64,000 nucleotides of DNA from Asterochloris sp. CNOR1 (Eukaryota; Chlorophyta; Trebouxiophyceae; Trebouxiales; Trebouxiaceae): NCBI GenBank assembly GCA_963969365.1, contig OZ017746.1, forward strand, positions 2,604,001 through 2,668,000. The letters run 5' to 3'. Below, one piece after another: positions 44,843 to 56,399 of the stretch. The first letter of the stretch is position 1, and each line of letters starts with the position of its first letter. Position numbers and translations under genes: made by a program. The notes under the pieces were generated by a model, which saw nothing but the letters and a program-made list of their open reading frames with translations, made no database searches and was not told the origin of the DNA.

Positions 44843-45552
44843 TGGCCTTCCCTTGACCACGCGGCCCGCAGCCACAGTGAACCCATGGCCCAAACTGCTG
44901 ATTGTCAACCACTGCCAGCAAACATTGAGAAAAGATATTGCTGGCAGCCACACTCACTTGAATCTTGACAAATGAATGAAGCTTGCTACGATGAATGCAA
45001 TCAGAGCTTTCAGGCAGCACACTCATCTGCAACCAACCTCTGCTGCCGTTGCACCACCTTGCACAGCTGCAGACACCAAATCTGGTATGGTGTCAGCTAG
45101 TTGTACAGCCTTTGACAGGGGCGCACTTCTTGTCAGTCAAATGCGGAGATGAGACTGCACCTTCTAGGCGCTGGTCTTGCTGGTGCCACCATGGGGCAAG
45201 GACTTGCTTTGCCTGCCTGTCACCAAGCCTCTGACAGGGCTGCATCACAGGCAGAACCAGGCATCTGTGGTTGAGCAAGCCAAGTGACAGACAGCCTCGC
45301 CATGCAAGTGTAAGGCAGCACTGAAGTGCATGCTGAATTGAAAGGCGGCTGTGTAGGGCTCTTGTGTGCCAGCATCCCGTGGCGTTGTGATGCTGACAGC
45401 ATCAGATCACAGAATGGAAGCAACAAGCCGAAAGTAGTTATTCAGCACGCTGGGCGTGAGTCCAGCAGCAGTCAACGGTCAAAGCCCACACAGATCTTGA
45501 CCTAGAACTTAATAGGCGGGTCGCCACCTTCAAGTACTGTGCTGGGGATCCA
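44843..45552. other. Intergenic region
   Basis: About 700 bases between the ABC1 kinase stop and the HisRS start, both on plus. It contains a TGTAA at 45309-45313, far from the kinase stop. No coding sequence recognised. Confidence 0.6.
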
Positions 45553-48500
45553 ATGGCAGCTGCATTTGCTGTTGGAGCTGTCGCTGCCACCAGTGCCGAT
45601 GTGTTGAAGGTGGCTCAGGGCCAGCAGGTGCAGCTGGACGCAGACACAGCACAAAGGTTGCAGAATGAAGCTGTCAAACAGGCAAGCAGCAAGCTGCATT
45701 GCCTGGCAATGTCAACAAGTGGTCACTTGAGCAGCAATGTCGCCAAGCTGGCTGCCCTGATCAGGCAGACACCTGGCTGCCAAGGATAGGAGCTATCCAA
45801 TTGGTTCCCTGATCCCAAGCAGCGCTTGCTGCAAGCGCAATGCATGCCTCCATCCCTGCTTGATGATGACCAATCTTGACTGTTATGCTGCCAGCTGCAG
45901 GCTGACAAGGAGCTCCAGACTGTGGCCAACCCAATTGAAGACAGGACCAGCAGGAGCTTAAGCCGCCTGCAGAGCCGCGCGGCAGTGTTTGTGCGGCTGC
46001 TCAGCCTGGCCCATGGCACCAGTCGCGTGCGCCGGGAGGTGGTCGAGCTCCTGTGTAGCGTGCTGAACAAGAACATAGTGCCCACCGTGCACTTCAGCAC
46101 GGGGGATGAGCCGGCCCTGATTGAGATTGCTAACGTGGCAACCGGAACTGGTATGGTGGTGGACAGCCCCAACCTGGAGCCCATCAGCCAGGTGAGCACT
46201 GCTTCATCTGGCCTTGAGGCTACAAGGCATGCTGGTGGCAGGTTGAGCCTGCATCATCTGGACTTTCGTGCATCTCAGGCCTTGCAGTTACAAGGCATGC
46301 CCGTGCACAGTGTGCTAAGGTTGGAGCTGGCCCTGTCAAGTATAGAGGACTGTCATCTGTATATAAGCACATTACCTGGGAGAGCAATGCAGGTCGCCAC
46401 GGCGACAGGCATTGGGTTGCAAGGGTGCACATTTGGCTTGTCTTTACAGCTCTGGCAGTTATTTAAGCAGTTTGTGCTGCTGCTACCTGCAAGCGTTGCA
46501 GTCGGTCTGGCCAGTTGCATGCCAGCAGCACCTTGTGCCCCCCACGGGCCTGCTACTGTCTTAAGACCTGTGCTCCATCTGCTACATGCAGGCTCTGCAG
46601 GGGGCCCAACTGCAGGTGCCTGGCCTATCGCGTGAGGAGTGGGAGGTGATGCAGCAGGGGCAGGCACCCACCCTGGGCGTGGCAGTGCTGACCTCCAAGC
46701 AGGCGGAGGCCGTTTTGCCGCTGGCAACTGCTGTGGCAGCCCTCACAGCAGAGGCTTTGCAGGCCAAGGTGGGCCTCAGCTGCAGATATGAGCTGCTAGA
46801 GCAATGGCAGGACGCTTCAGCTGCTGGTCCCCCTGTTCTCCACGTCTGCACCTGTGCAAGGCAGCTTGCTTGCTGTCAAAGATCAGGCTGCCAGCTCCTG
46901 ACCAAGCATATATATATATATAAGCACCTTGCTGCGCATGCAGGTCAGGCCTCTGCTGGAATCTAATGAGTACCAGCGGAGGGCTCAGGATGTGGCTGGC
47001 GACCTGCGCGGGCTGTGGCATGACTCCACCAGGGTCAATGCTCGCAAGGGGCCAAATCTAGGCACCTCTCTCAATGCAGTTCCTGAGGTGGGCTTATGCA
47101 GCCCAAGGTCTGGCCGCAATGGCTCCCCGATGTAATGCAATGTGCAGATGGCCAGCAGCGGTCGCTGCTGAGGCTGGTACCATTGCAAATCACATCTTTT
47201 CACCAGGCCCTGAGGCATTCAGTGGCCTTTAGGTGACTGCAATACTGCTCAAGAGTGCGGCAGCTCCAGGGTGAGCACTGTCCCGGGGCGCTTGTAACTG
47301 TGATCGTCTGCCATGGTTTCAGCACGTCAACGGACTCTGACAATGCCCCTCTGCCTGTAGAGCCACGGCGCCCTGCAGTCCAACGTGGAGGCACTCGAGA
47401 GGTCGGTCAAGCTCTCACTTGGCACAGGAGCAAAGCCTGCTGAGGTGGGCCCCTCCGCCACTGGCACCTGCGCTGATGTGACTGCCTCCAAGCAGTACTG
47501 CCACTCAGCAGCAGACCTCCAGGCAGAACAGCCACAGGCTGCAGCCTGTGCCTTGGACACAGTGCACTGAGGGGGACTGCATGCTTGCTGGCTGCTGAGC
47601 TAATCATCTCAGCTGCCCAGCCCTGTGCAACCTGCTGCTGCAGGCCCTCTGCAAGCCAAACCTCTGGCCAGTCAATGACAGAGCTGTGCATCTTTGCAGG
47701 CCCTCCTGATGCAGCACCCGGACCAGCTGCCGGAGCTGCTGGCCTCCCTGGCCCGGCAGCTCCTGCGGGTGGGCACTCTGGCCCTAGCGCGCATCAAGTA
47801 CCTGACGCAGCACCTGCCTGTAGCCATGGTGATCCCTGCTTTGTAGTGCAGGCTTGACATAAGTGGTGTTCTCCTGCTCTGGGCATGTGGTGGAGCATGT
47901 GTAATGTCGCTGCTGCTGCCGCGCCCAGCATATTCGACCCTCTGTATGCGCCAGGATGCTGCCTGTTGCTTTGCCTCTGCCTGCCTCATTTTGCTGCAAC
48001 GCATTTGTCACATCTGAAAGCTTGTTGTGCCTGCCCCCTGCAGGAGGTGGTCAGCGCCCAGGCCAGGCGCTTAGAGGCAGCTGCCAGGGCGCTGGAGCAG
48101 CCCTGCGCCCTCAGCGACGTGATTCAACAACTCAGTGCAGCCATTGAGCCCACATTGGACGAGCCCACGCTGGCCATTGCTCAGGCTGCTGCGGCTGCCC
48201 TGGAAGCACTGCAGAATGTGCTGGCTGCAGAGGCGGTGCTGGCCACGCTGCTGCTGAGGCAGCAGGAGGGGGCCCCACAGGTGACAAATGCATGCCAGCT
48301 GTCCGGCTGGCAACAGCCAGCGATTGCTGCAAGCAGCACCTGAACTGCTTGACCCTGGAGCCCTCCTGCATGTGCTGCATCACTAGGTCGGTGGCGGGTC
48401 TGGGTAGCTGGCTGGTGGTGCTTTGGCCACTGACACTGCAGCTGCACTTATGCCAAGCGCTATGAAGTCTGGCAGGCACCTGTGCTACTGGTGGGCTCTC

Positions 48501-51500
48501 CTGCGCCCAATGCAGCCTTCCCTGCTGGCATGTGCTGTCTCATAGATTGGAATGCTTTGCTGGGCTGCAGCAGCGCTGCTTTTCTGTGCATATCCTGCAA
48601 TCATCATGTGGGTGTGCTGCAGGCAGCCTCCCCAGGTCCCCCTCAGCCTTCAGCAGACGGTGGCGGCAGTGCAGCAGACGCTATGGGGGTCAAGAAGAAG
48701 GAGAAGGGCAGCAAGAAGGGCAGTGCTAAGGGCGGCCGCCCCCAATTCACTGTGGGCAGGGGCGCCGCCATGCTGCAGAGCCTGGTGGAGGCTTCGATGA
48801 GGCAGCGGCTGGCTGCTGCGGCGCAGCCTGCTGCAGGTGCAGGGGTGGAGCCGCTGTCTGGCATGGCGCTGCACCAGCAGGTGAAGGGGGGGGGGGGCCA
48901 GGGAGATTGAGGTTGTGATTATGCTGATCTGCAGCATCAGCTCTTTGAGGAGCGCCAATCGTGAGCATACATGCATATATGCTCCAGGTGAGCAGTGGGA
49001 TGCAGTTGTACATCCCGCAGCAGTCAAGGTGAGGCGCTCTGTTGCATTTGTGTGCTGACCTAGGCGCAGTCCCCTGCTGCAGAGCACCAGCGCCTCCGAG
49101 CTGCCATGTTGCGCCCAAATTTTGGCTGCTTTCCACAGAAGTGCTGACTTGAGCCAGGTAATGATGTCCCTGCTGCAGGCCGCTGCACCTAAGGGGTTGG
49201 CCCGGTCGCCAGCGGGGGCCACGGCCAACGGCGTGACCCCCCCTGCTGCTGCTGGCCAGGACAGCGCAGCCATGCTGGACCTGGTCGCTCAGCTGGTGCC
49301 TGATGCAGAGGAGGAGAGTGTAGGGGTGCAGGATGGGGTGCAACCTGGTGGGCAGGCCAGCGCCCAGCTGGAGGCGGTCGTCCAGGCAAGCAGCAGCACT
49401 AATGGCCTATCTGAGGAGTGACACATTGCCTCTGCATCCGCCCTTGCTGTGCACCCGCCACTGGGCTGCGCAGCACAGGGGCCGATAGCTTTGCCACCTT
49501 GGTGGCGTCCTGTGAGCAGTGGTTGCTTCCTTCTGGTTGATTGCTTTGTTTGACTCAAGGCAGTCGTGGAGTCAAGCGACAGGTCCAGGGGTGGCCAGCT
49601 CAGTACTACTTCACGTGCCTAGGGTCGCAACAGTTGACTGTCAGGTCTGCCGTGTGATCAGTGAGATGCTTCAAGCTCTGGCACTGCCCGTCAATGCTGC
49701 CCTGCTGACACTCAAACATGCGTGGGCCGTCCTCCAGTTCAAGAGATGCTGTGCTGCAGGCCGTCACAGCGGAGTTCAACCCCCTGAGCCCTCGCCTGGC
49801 ATACCTGCTTGTTGAGGTGAGCTGGCTGAATTGCTTGGCCCCCCTCTGCCTGCCACGCCATGACTCCAGCAAGCTGCAAGCTGAGGCTGCCACGGGCTGG
49901 CCGGTGCACCTTATCTGACAAAACATTTGGTGTGAGAGGAACCAGCTGTCTGTCAGCTGCAGCTGCAGCTGGCAGCTGCCTGCTGTGTGCTGTGCAGAGA
50001 AGCATTCCACCACCATCTGCTTCTGATACACCTGCCTGCCACTCACTGTCCGCATCCCGCCCCATCCTTGCTGCATGTGGCCGCCTGCATTCAGGCCCGC
50101 ATCCTTCTCTGCTGCAACTCATACGTTCAGTAAACTCCATGGGGAGCAAGTTGCCAGTCATGCAGGAACACGCTCGCAGCCCTACTCCTGCTGCAGATAG
50201 CCGCCTGCATCCAGGCCAGCGCCCCCATTGTGAAGCCCAAGGCTGCCAAGGGCACCCGCGACTTCTCCCCCCAGCAGCTCATGATTCGCAAGCACGCCTT
50301 CGAGATGATCACAGCCGTCTTTGAGCGCCACGGCGCTGTGAGCATCGACACCCCTGTCTTTGAGCTGCGCGAGACATTGATGGGCAAGTATGGAGAAGAC
50401 AGCAAGCTCATCTATGACCTGGCTGACCAGGGCGGAGAGATCCTGTCTCTCAGGTGACGGCAGAGATTGGGCCATAGTCTCCTCACTGAAGCAAGCGGTG
50501 GTCTCCCTGGTGTTGACAGCTCAAGAAGGCCTGTCCTGAGGCTGCAGTAGCAGGTCGTCACAGTTGTGTCCCTCAGGTAAGGAGGTGAAGTCCAAGTCCT
50601 GTGATGATGCTAGCCATGCCTGGTCCTGCAGGCAGGCCGGGGTCCACATCCTGTAAGCCTGGCCTCACAGGGACGCTAATTTGCATGAGCAGCTGCTTGC
50701 AAAGATATTATGGATGGACAGTGTTCTCAGGCTCACCTTTGACCTGTGGGACCAGAGCGGAACAATCTGTCATTGAGTGAGCTAGCGACACCCTGGGAGC
50801 TGCCTGGGTCAAGCTGACTGTCTGCCAGTTTGTGTTGTTGGACTGTGTACACTCTGCTCAGGTGCCCGCGCCCAGCCCCGGCCATGTGCAAAGCCCTGCT
50901 CACCGGCAGACTACGGCGCCATTGCCTTGCACCCTGCTGCAACCTCACAGCCTGTCTGTTGCTACCCTGACTGAGACTGGCACACACGCCCCTGCTGTAA
51001 GTACGTGTATGATGCCACACTTTTCCTTAGCACGCTACATGGCTGTGCCTTGCTACATGTCTGACACCAGGGCTAAGCAGCCTGAGTGCTGTGTTGCAAC
51101 CACAGCCTCACGGTGCCTGCTGCGCATCACCTGGCACGGACTTGTGTAAGCCCTGCTGCAGGTATGACCTGACAGTCCCCTTTGCGCGGTACGTGGCCGA
51201 GCACGCTCTGGACAACATCAAGCGCTTCCACGTTGGCAAGGTGTACCGGCGGGACCAGCCCCAGATGACGCGTGGGCGCTTCCGCGAGTTCTACCAGTGC
51301 GACCTGGACATCGCAGGGCGCTACGCGCCTATGGTACCTGACGCTGAGATCCTCGCAGTGAGAGTTGCAAAGCTCCTTGGTGTTGTTGTGGCTGACTGTG
51401 TCTGTCTTGGTGAAGGGGGACTGACTGCTTCTGTCATGTTACGAGAGGACTGCTGGGGAGGTCGCTTGCTGGTACGCTTTGGCAGGTAGCATAATGTGCT

Positions 51501-54500
51501 TTACTTTCTGCACCCTGGATGTTGTGGGGCACTGCCAACCATCGTGGCTGACGTAGGGATCGTGGCGGTGAGGGGTCCTGCATGTTTCTTGGGCTTTGTT
51601 GAACTGACTGCTTTTGGGTAGTGAGGGCAGACTGCAGGAGATTCAAGCTGCTGCTGTGCTGTGCGCTCTGACAGGCGGCACCCAAAGCCTGTGCCTGCAA
51701 CTGGATGCTGCCATACATTTGCCTGCTTTGAAAAGTTTTGCGGTGAGGGTTCCACAGCTTGCAGCTGGCACTGCTGTATTGCGTTGGTGGGCCGGGTGTA
51801 CACAACGCCGTGCCGCAACTCTGCTGGGCGCTGCCTGCCATGGTCTCAGGTGCGGGCATCCCTGTGGTGAGGGTCAAAGCCTCATCTCTGGGGCAGCCGT
51901 GTTTGCTGGTCCCTGCTGCACTGGGCACCAGTTCCCAGCCAGGCTTCAGCAGCGAGAGCAAGCACACAGCGTCTTGCAGTGCCACGCCTTGGACTTTGAG
52001 TCATTGCAGGCAGCACGCACTACACAGGGCTGCCGCCGACATTGATCATGGCTCTGCAGCCCACTGTGCGACAGCAACCTGCTGGCAACGCCCAAGCATC
52101 CAGATAACGGCAGTTGCATCATGGTTGAAGGGGCCGGGATTGTTGATCACTGGATGTAACATTGCTCTCCTTGCTGCAGGTGGTGCTGGAGATCCTGACT
52201 GAGCTGCAGATTGGCACCTTTGTGGTCAAGGTCAGCCACCGGCGGCTGCTGGATGCCATGATGGCACACAGCGGCGTCCCACAATCCAAGTTCAGGACTA
52301 TCTGCAGGTAAGTGCCACTCAGGTTCATCATGAAGTCTGCACCCTGCAGGACCTCCTGCGTCACAGATGAGTCCCCTCCCAGGGACTGTCCAGGGCTCAC
52401 CTCTGTTCAGGCAAGTGCAGCAACAGGGGCTTGGTGCTTGCAGTGTCTCTCGCTGAGAAGGTACTACAGGTGTGATCAGCATTTGTGCATGCATGTGGCA
52501 GTTGAGCCTGCCAGCAGCAACCTGCATGCTCAGCAGACTTCCTGAGCATGAACAATGGCAATGCACAAGCAGCAGTCTGCATGCCTGCTGCAGCGGCAAC
52601 GGGTCAGGCTGTAGCACTCCGGCGCTGTTTGCATCTGGCTGCTGCTTTGCTGGCTGAGGTTCCCCCTTTGCCCTGGACAGCCATGCAGGGCAGTGGGGCT
52701 GGACAAGGCTGCTCTGAGGCTGCATTGTGCTGGCTCCTGTTGATTCGAGCTGCCCATGCCCTGCTCCAAGGTGCAATAGACAAGCTGGAGATGAGGCTCT
52801 GGCTGGAAGCACCATCTTGGTGCCTCCTGCTGACCTGAGCCATGCTGCCCTACCCACCAGTGCCATCAATAAGTTGGGCAAAGCGCTGGCGTCAGCCTGC
52901 ATCCTGCTGGCTGCCAGTGATCTCAGCTTGCGCCCCTGCCCTCCCCTGCAATGCAATGCAGAGGCTGGACCGCGTGCCACGCTTCAGGCCGCACTGTGCA
53001 AACTTCAGCTGATTGCTGCTGCCGTGCCCTGCTCTGCAGTGCAATCGACAAGCTGGACAAGACGCCCTGGCCCGAGGTACGCTCTGAGATGGTGGACGAG
53101 AAGAGGCTGGACGGGGACGTGGCCGACCGCATTGGGCGCTACGTTCGGGATGATGTGGAACCTGTCTTTCAGGGGGATCCTGCCCAGGTGCCTTCCTGAC
53201 TGGACTGATAGTCCTGCATGCCAAGGCTGCTCCTCACTCACGTCATGGCAGGACTGCCTACAGCGGCACAGGTGCCTGTCAAAGAAGTCTGCAAACAAGT
53301 TCTGTCCTTCACAAGCCTGATGCTGCGTTATTTTGCCCTCTGATTCCCCTTGATTGTGGAGCCCCACTTACTAGGCGACCTGCCCAGGCGCCTGCCAGCC
53401 CTGCATTGAAGCTGTGCCAGTGCATGCTGCCTGTTCACAGAATCCCTCTGCCACCCTCCTTCCATGCATGGATGTTGAGATCTGTCGGACTGGGGGCCTG
53501 TCCCAGGTGCTGCTGTGCTGCTCTGCTTTCCATGCTGCCCGTATGTCGGGGCCCGCTGCCCAGGTGCCTGCCTGGCAGACAGCTCAGAGTTTGTTCTACC
53601 CACATCCCCAGCACCCCTCCTGCTGAGGTGCTGCCTGCCCTGCCCTCCCTGATGCCTATCTGTGCTCCCTGGGCATATCCCAGGGCAGCCTGCACAGCAC
53701 TCCCTGTCGCAGGTCCAGGAGCACATCATGCACTGTGCAAAGAGCATCACTCAATGTTGAGCATCACTCAATGTTGTTCAAAGTCTGAACAAGCTGCTGC
53801 CTAAGATGGGGTCACCGGCTGGACCAACTGCTTTGCTCTCTGTGCAGATCCTGGACAGGCTGCGCAACGACTCCCTGTCCCAGGTCCCTGCCGCCCAGGA
53901 GGCGCTGGGAGAGCTGGAGCGCCTGATTGGCTTCCTGGACTCCATGGGCGCTCTGGACAGTGGCCTCATTGAGCTCAACCTCTCCTTAGCCCGGGGGCTA
54001 GACTACTACACAGGGCTCATTTATGAGGCAGTCATGGTCAAGGCCTTTGATGGGAGCGACCCCAAAGTGGGTTCCATCGCGGCTGGCGGCAGGTGGGTGC
54101 TCTGCAACGAGAGTACCATTGGGGTGTGCTGTGGTCTGTACAGCTGGCGCCCCCCTGAACCAGCTCAATCTGTTGCTGGGCCATAGGCTGTTTGTGAGGC
54201 AGACATGGTCAAGGCCCTTGATGGGAGGGACTTCACAGTGGGGTACATTGCGTCTGGCAGCAGGTGGGTGAAGTCAAACTTGAAGGAGTGCAGGTCCACG
54301 TCTTGCTGGCCAGGATTGGATTATGTGGCAGGGCTGTTGTCTGCAGAAGGACATGAATCAGCTGTTGCTGCCCCATCTGCAGTGGCTCATGTGGCAGTGC
54401 CTGCAGATGCATATCTTTGTCTGCGCTGCAGCGCTGCCTGGAATCAATTGCACGCAAGATGGGCTTTTGACAGCCTGCTGCCGCCTAGGCTAGCCTGCCG

Positions 54501-55905
54501 GCGTGAGGTATTGGAGTGTTGCTGTGCACAGGAACATGCTGGGCTGAAGTTTTCGAGTGTGTGGGCCTGATGAATTTTGCAGGCCCAACAGGTCATTGCA
54601 CGCGCCCTGACACCTGTGCCCTGCAGCAGGTATGACAACCTGGTGGGCATGTTCTCGGGCAAGCAGGTGCCTGCAGTGGGCATCAGCATTGGTATTGAGC
54701 GCATCTTCGCATTGCTGGAGCAGAAGTGGCGGTCCCAGGGGGACATCCGGGAGCGTGAGACGCAGGTGTGCTGGACTGTGCATGCCATACTGCCAGGACC
54801 CGCAGAGGCTTTGTGCAGTGCTTCCTCACAGGTGCGTTGCGGCAGCCTTGCAGGCCAGCTGCACTGCTGCTTTCGGCTGTGAGGCTCTTGTTGGCAGCCG
54901 TGCCGGAGCATGTTGCCTGCGGCAAATCCAGGCAGCTGTGGCATGTGCCATCGACAGACGACTCCACGCCTGCCCATTGGTGCTTCAATGCCTGCAAAGA
55001 CCCTGTTTCTGGTGCCAGCTGCCATACCCTGCAGGTCCTGGTGGCCCCTTGATGTACGCCACCTGGGCCTCATTCCAGAGTGCCCAAGGCAGCCTCTTGC
55101 CCAGCCAGCTTTGTGATGCTTGCATGTGCCCCTTTGCCACCAGACCTTGCCTCCGTTTCTGACAAGCTCCCCAGCCCCTGCGCACATGCTTGCTGGAGAG
55201 GGGCATGCTGCTGTAGCAATGTGCTCACAGACTCCAGTGGACCATACCAGCCCTGCCTGGGGCTGGTGCTGCCGGCACTGGCAGCCTCAGTGTGCATGCA
55301 AACAGGGCCTGAGAGAAATATGCACACCCCTGCCCCAACTGCATGGCCCCTGCTGCAGGTGTTGGTGGCCTCAGTGGGCGAGGGCATGTTGGAGAAGCGC
55401 ATGCAGGTCTGCGCGCAGCTGTGGCGCCTGGGCGTGGCTGCAGAATTCGGGTACAAGGAGGCCCCCAAGTTCCCCCAGCAGTTGCGGGAGGCCAATGACC
55501 ATGCTATCCCCCTTATGGTGCTGTTTGGCAGGGACGAGCTGCAGCGGGGTGTGGCCAAGGTGCGCAGTGCTGCTGTAGGTTGTGTGGCATGAGAGAGTGT
55601 GGCAGGATGCAGCGTGCTGTTGGTATTGTTCAAGGTGCTACTAGCTGTATGCCGCAGGGGTGAGCTGACATCAAGAGTGTTGCAGGCGCTTGTGTGTGCA
55701 CAAGGCAGGATGACCAGCTGACAGGATTTAGCTGTGATGCAAGCCACAAGCATGAAATGGCAATGTGCCACTGCAGGTCAAGACGATGGCTGAAAATCAG
55801 AAAGCAGGAGAGGAGCCAGAATTCTCCTTTGAGGAGCTGCCTGCACGCGTGAAAGACATGGTGGCTGCGCTGCCCCGTCGCACGCCAGCCATGCCAAAGG
55901 AATAA
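45553..55905 (+). CDS. Histidyl-tRNA synthetase with long N-terminal extension
   Basis: Eighteen exons: 45553-45681, 45901-46191, 46592-46768, 46944-47087, 47361-47444, 47700-47828, 48044-48280, 48623-48880, 49179-49347, 49746-49816, 50197-50453, 51162-51357, 52180-52307, 53040-53187, 53848-54092, 54630-54765, 55359-55559, 55777-55905; 1042 residues. Residues 1 to about 563 are an Ala/Leu/Gln-rich helical extension beginning [17 protein letters not shown], comparable to but longer than that of plant cytosolic HisRS. The catalytic class II core follows: [14 protein letters not shown], motif 2 [33 protein letters not shown], the HisA motif [12 protein letters not shown] and motif 3 [17 protein letters not shown]. 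The anticodon-binding domain is [14 protein letters not shown] to [11 protein letters not shown]. It charges tRNA-His with histidine. Intron 1 begins with GC. Exons 9 and 10 have the least certain borders; exon 10 uses an unusual aagag acceptor. Confidence 0.95.
46908..46922. repeat. (AT)n microsatellite in HisRS intron 3
   Basis: Fifteen bases of alternating A and T just upstream of the exon 4 acceptor. The only AT microsatellite I noticed in this GC-rich window. Confidence 0.9.
50074..50106 (+). repeat. Echo of the HisRS exon 11 acceptor
   Basis: ctgcatgtggccgcctgcat, tcaggcccgcatcc copies the real acceptor and exon start at 50191-50222 (ctgcagatagccgcctgcat, ccaggccagcgccc), 117 bases upstream in intron 10. 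The copy has lost its AG. Confidence 0.85.
52752..53070 (+). repeat. Tandem array of about 90-bp units ending in the HisRS exon 14 acceptor
   Basis: Four diverged units begin near 52752, 52839, 52929 and 53021. Each carries a gccctgctc-like pyrimidine tract and then a version of tgcaatcgacaagctggaca: tgcaatagacaagctggaga, tgccatcaataagttgggca, tgcaatgcagaggctggacc, and the true exon start at 53040. Only the last unit keeps acceptor and frame (SAIDKLDK). It reads as three fossil acceptors queued in front of the live one. Confidence 0.8.
53352..53585 (+). repeat. Echoes of the HisRS exon 14 donor end
   Basis: The real end is gggatgatgtggaacctgtc, tttcagggggatcctgccca, ggtgcctt (53149-53194). 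Similar blocks follow near 53352-53396 (gattgtggagccccac, cgacctgcccaggcgcctgc), 53469-53515 (ggatgttgagatctgtc, gggggcctgtcccaggtgct) and 53525-53573 (ggggcccgctgcccaggtgc, ctgcc). Spacing is irregular. Confidence 0.65.
54151..54345 (+). repeat. Second and third copies of the HisRS exon 15 end
   Basis: Exon 15 ends with gaggcagtcatggtcaaggc through ggcggcaggtgggtg (to 54099). A copy at 54196-54270 (gaggcagacatggtcaaggc through ggcagcaggtgggtg) matches 64 of 75 bases by my count, keeps the donor, and encodes [20 protein letters not shown] against [20 protein letters not shown]. Similarity extends back to about 54151 with a deletion. A third copy begins at 54306-54345 with LDYVAGLL, against LDYYTGLI. 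Confidence 0.93.
55030..55055 (+). repeat. Echo of the HisRS exon 17 acceptor
   Basis: ctgcaggtcctggtggcccc at 55030-55049 copies the real acceptor and exon start at 55353-55372 (ctgcaggtgttggtggcctc). It keeps cag|gt, so it is a plausible cryptic acceptor, 323 bases upstream. Confidence 0.7.
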
Positions 55906-56399
55906 ACGGCACTGAGGCAGCAATGCCCTGAGCAGCTGACACTGCATGCGGCCTCCCTCAGACTTTGTTAGCCATCCAGCACTAATGCTTCCTTGTCCCA
56001 CTCATGGCCCAACTTGATGTCAACAGTCTGGGATCGAATCCACTGTTTTCGGCCAAGTGCTACTGGTGATGGCAGTATGAGGTCAATAGCATGACAGCCT
56101 TGGAGCACTTCTGAATGGGTGTTCTGCACTGAGGGCTGCAGGCAATTGACTTCCTCTGTGCTGCACTGACATTGTGATAGAAAGTCTGCAGAATTCATGT
56201 CCACTGGGAAGAAGCTAACGCTTCCTGCTGTGGTGATGCTGTGCCAATACCATAATCAGGTTAGAAAGAGTTAGCAGTCATCACAGCAGTAAAAGATTTC
56301 TCGAGATTCCTTCATTGAAAGTTCAGTGGAAGAAAAGTGGTCAGAAAGACAGCCTGAGGTACTGGGCTTCTGCTGGGCATTGCCGCAGTGCAGGGCTCC
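55906..56399. other. Intergenic region
   Basis: About 490 bases between the HisRS stop and the AlkB start, same strand. It should contain the HisRS 3' UTR and the AlkB promoter. Locally A-rich near 56280-56340. No gene seen. Confidence 0.6.

Noticed and set aside
45553-47500. Aromatic amino-acid lyase domain in the HisRS N-terminus
   Set aside because: I considered a HAL/PAL-like reading because of the helical Ala/Leu richness, but there is no Ala-Ser-Gly active-site motif.
52147-52980. Minus-strand open frame of 277 codons
   Set aside because: It lies antisense to HisRS exon 13 and the echo-rich intron; the composition is that of GC-rich shadow frames.
54205-54570. Open frame starting [10 protein letters not shown] as a separate small gene
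   Set aside because: It is the second copy of the HisRS exon 15 end inside the intron, not an independent gene.
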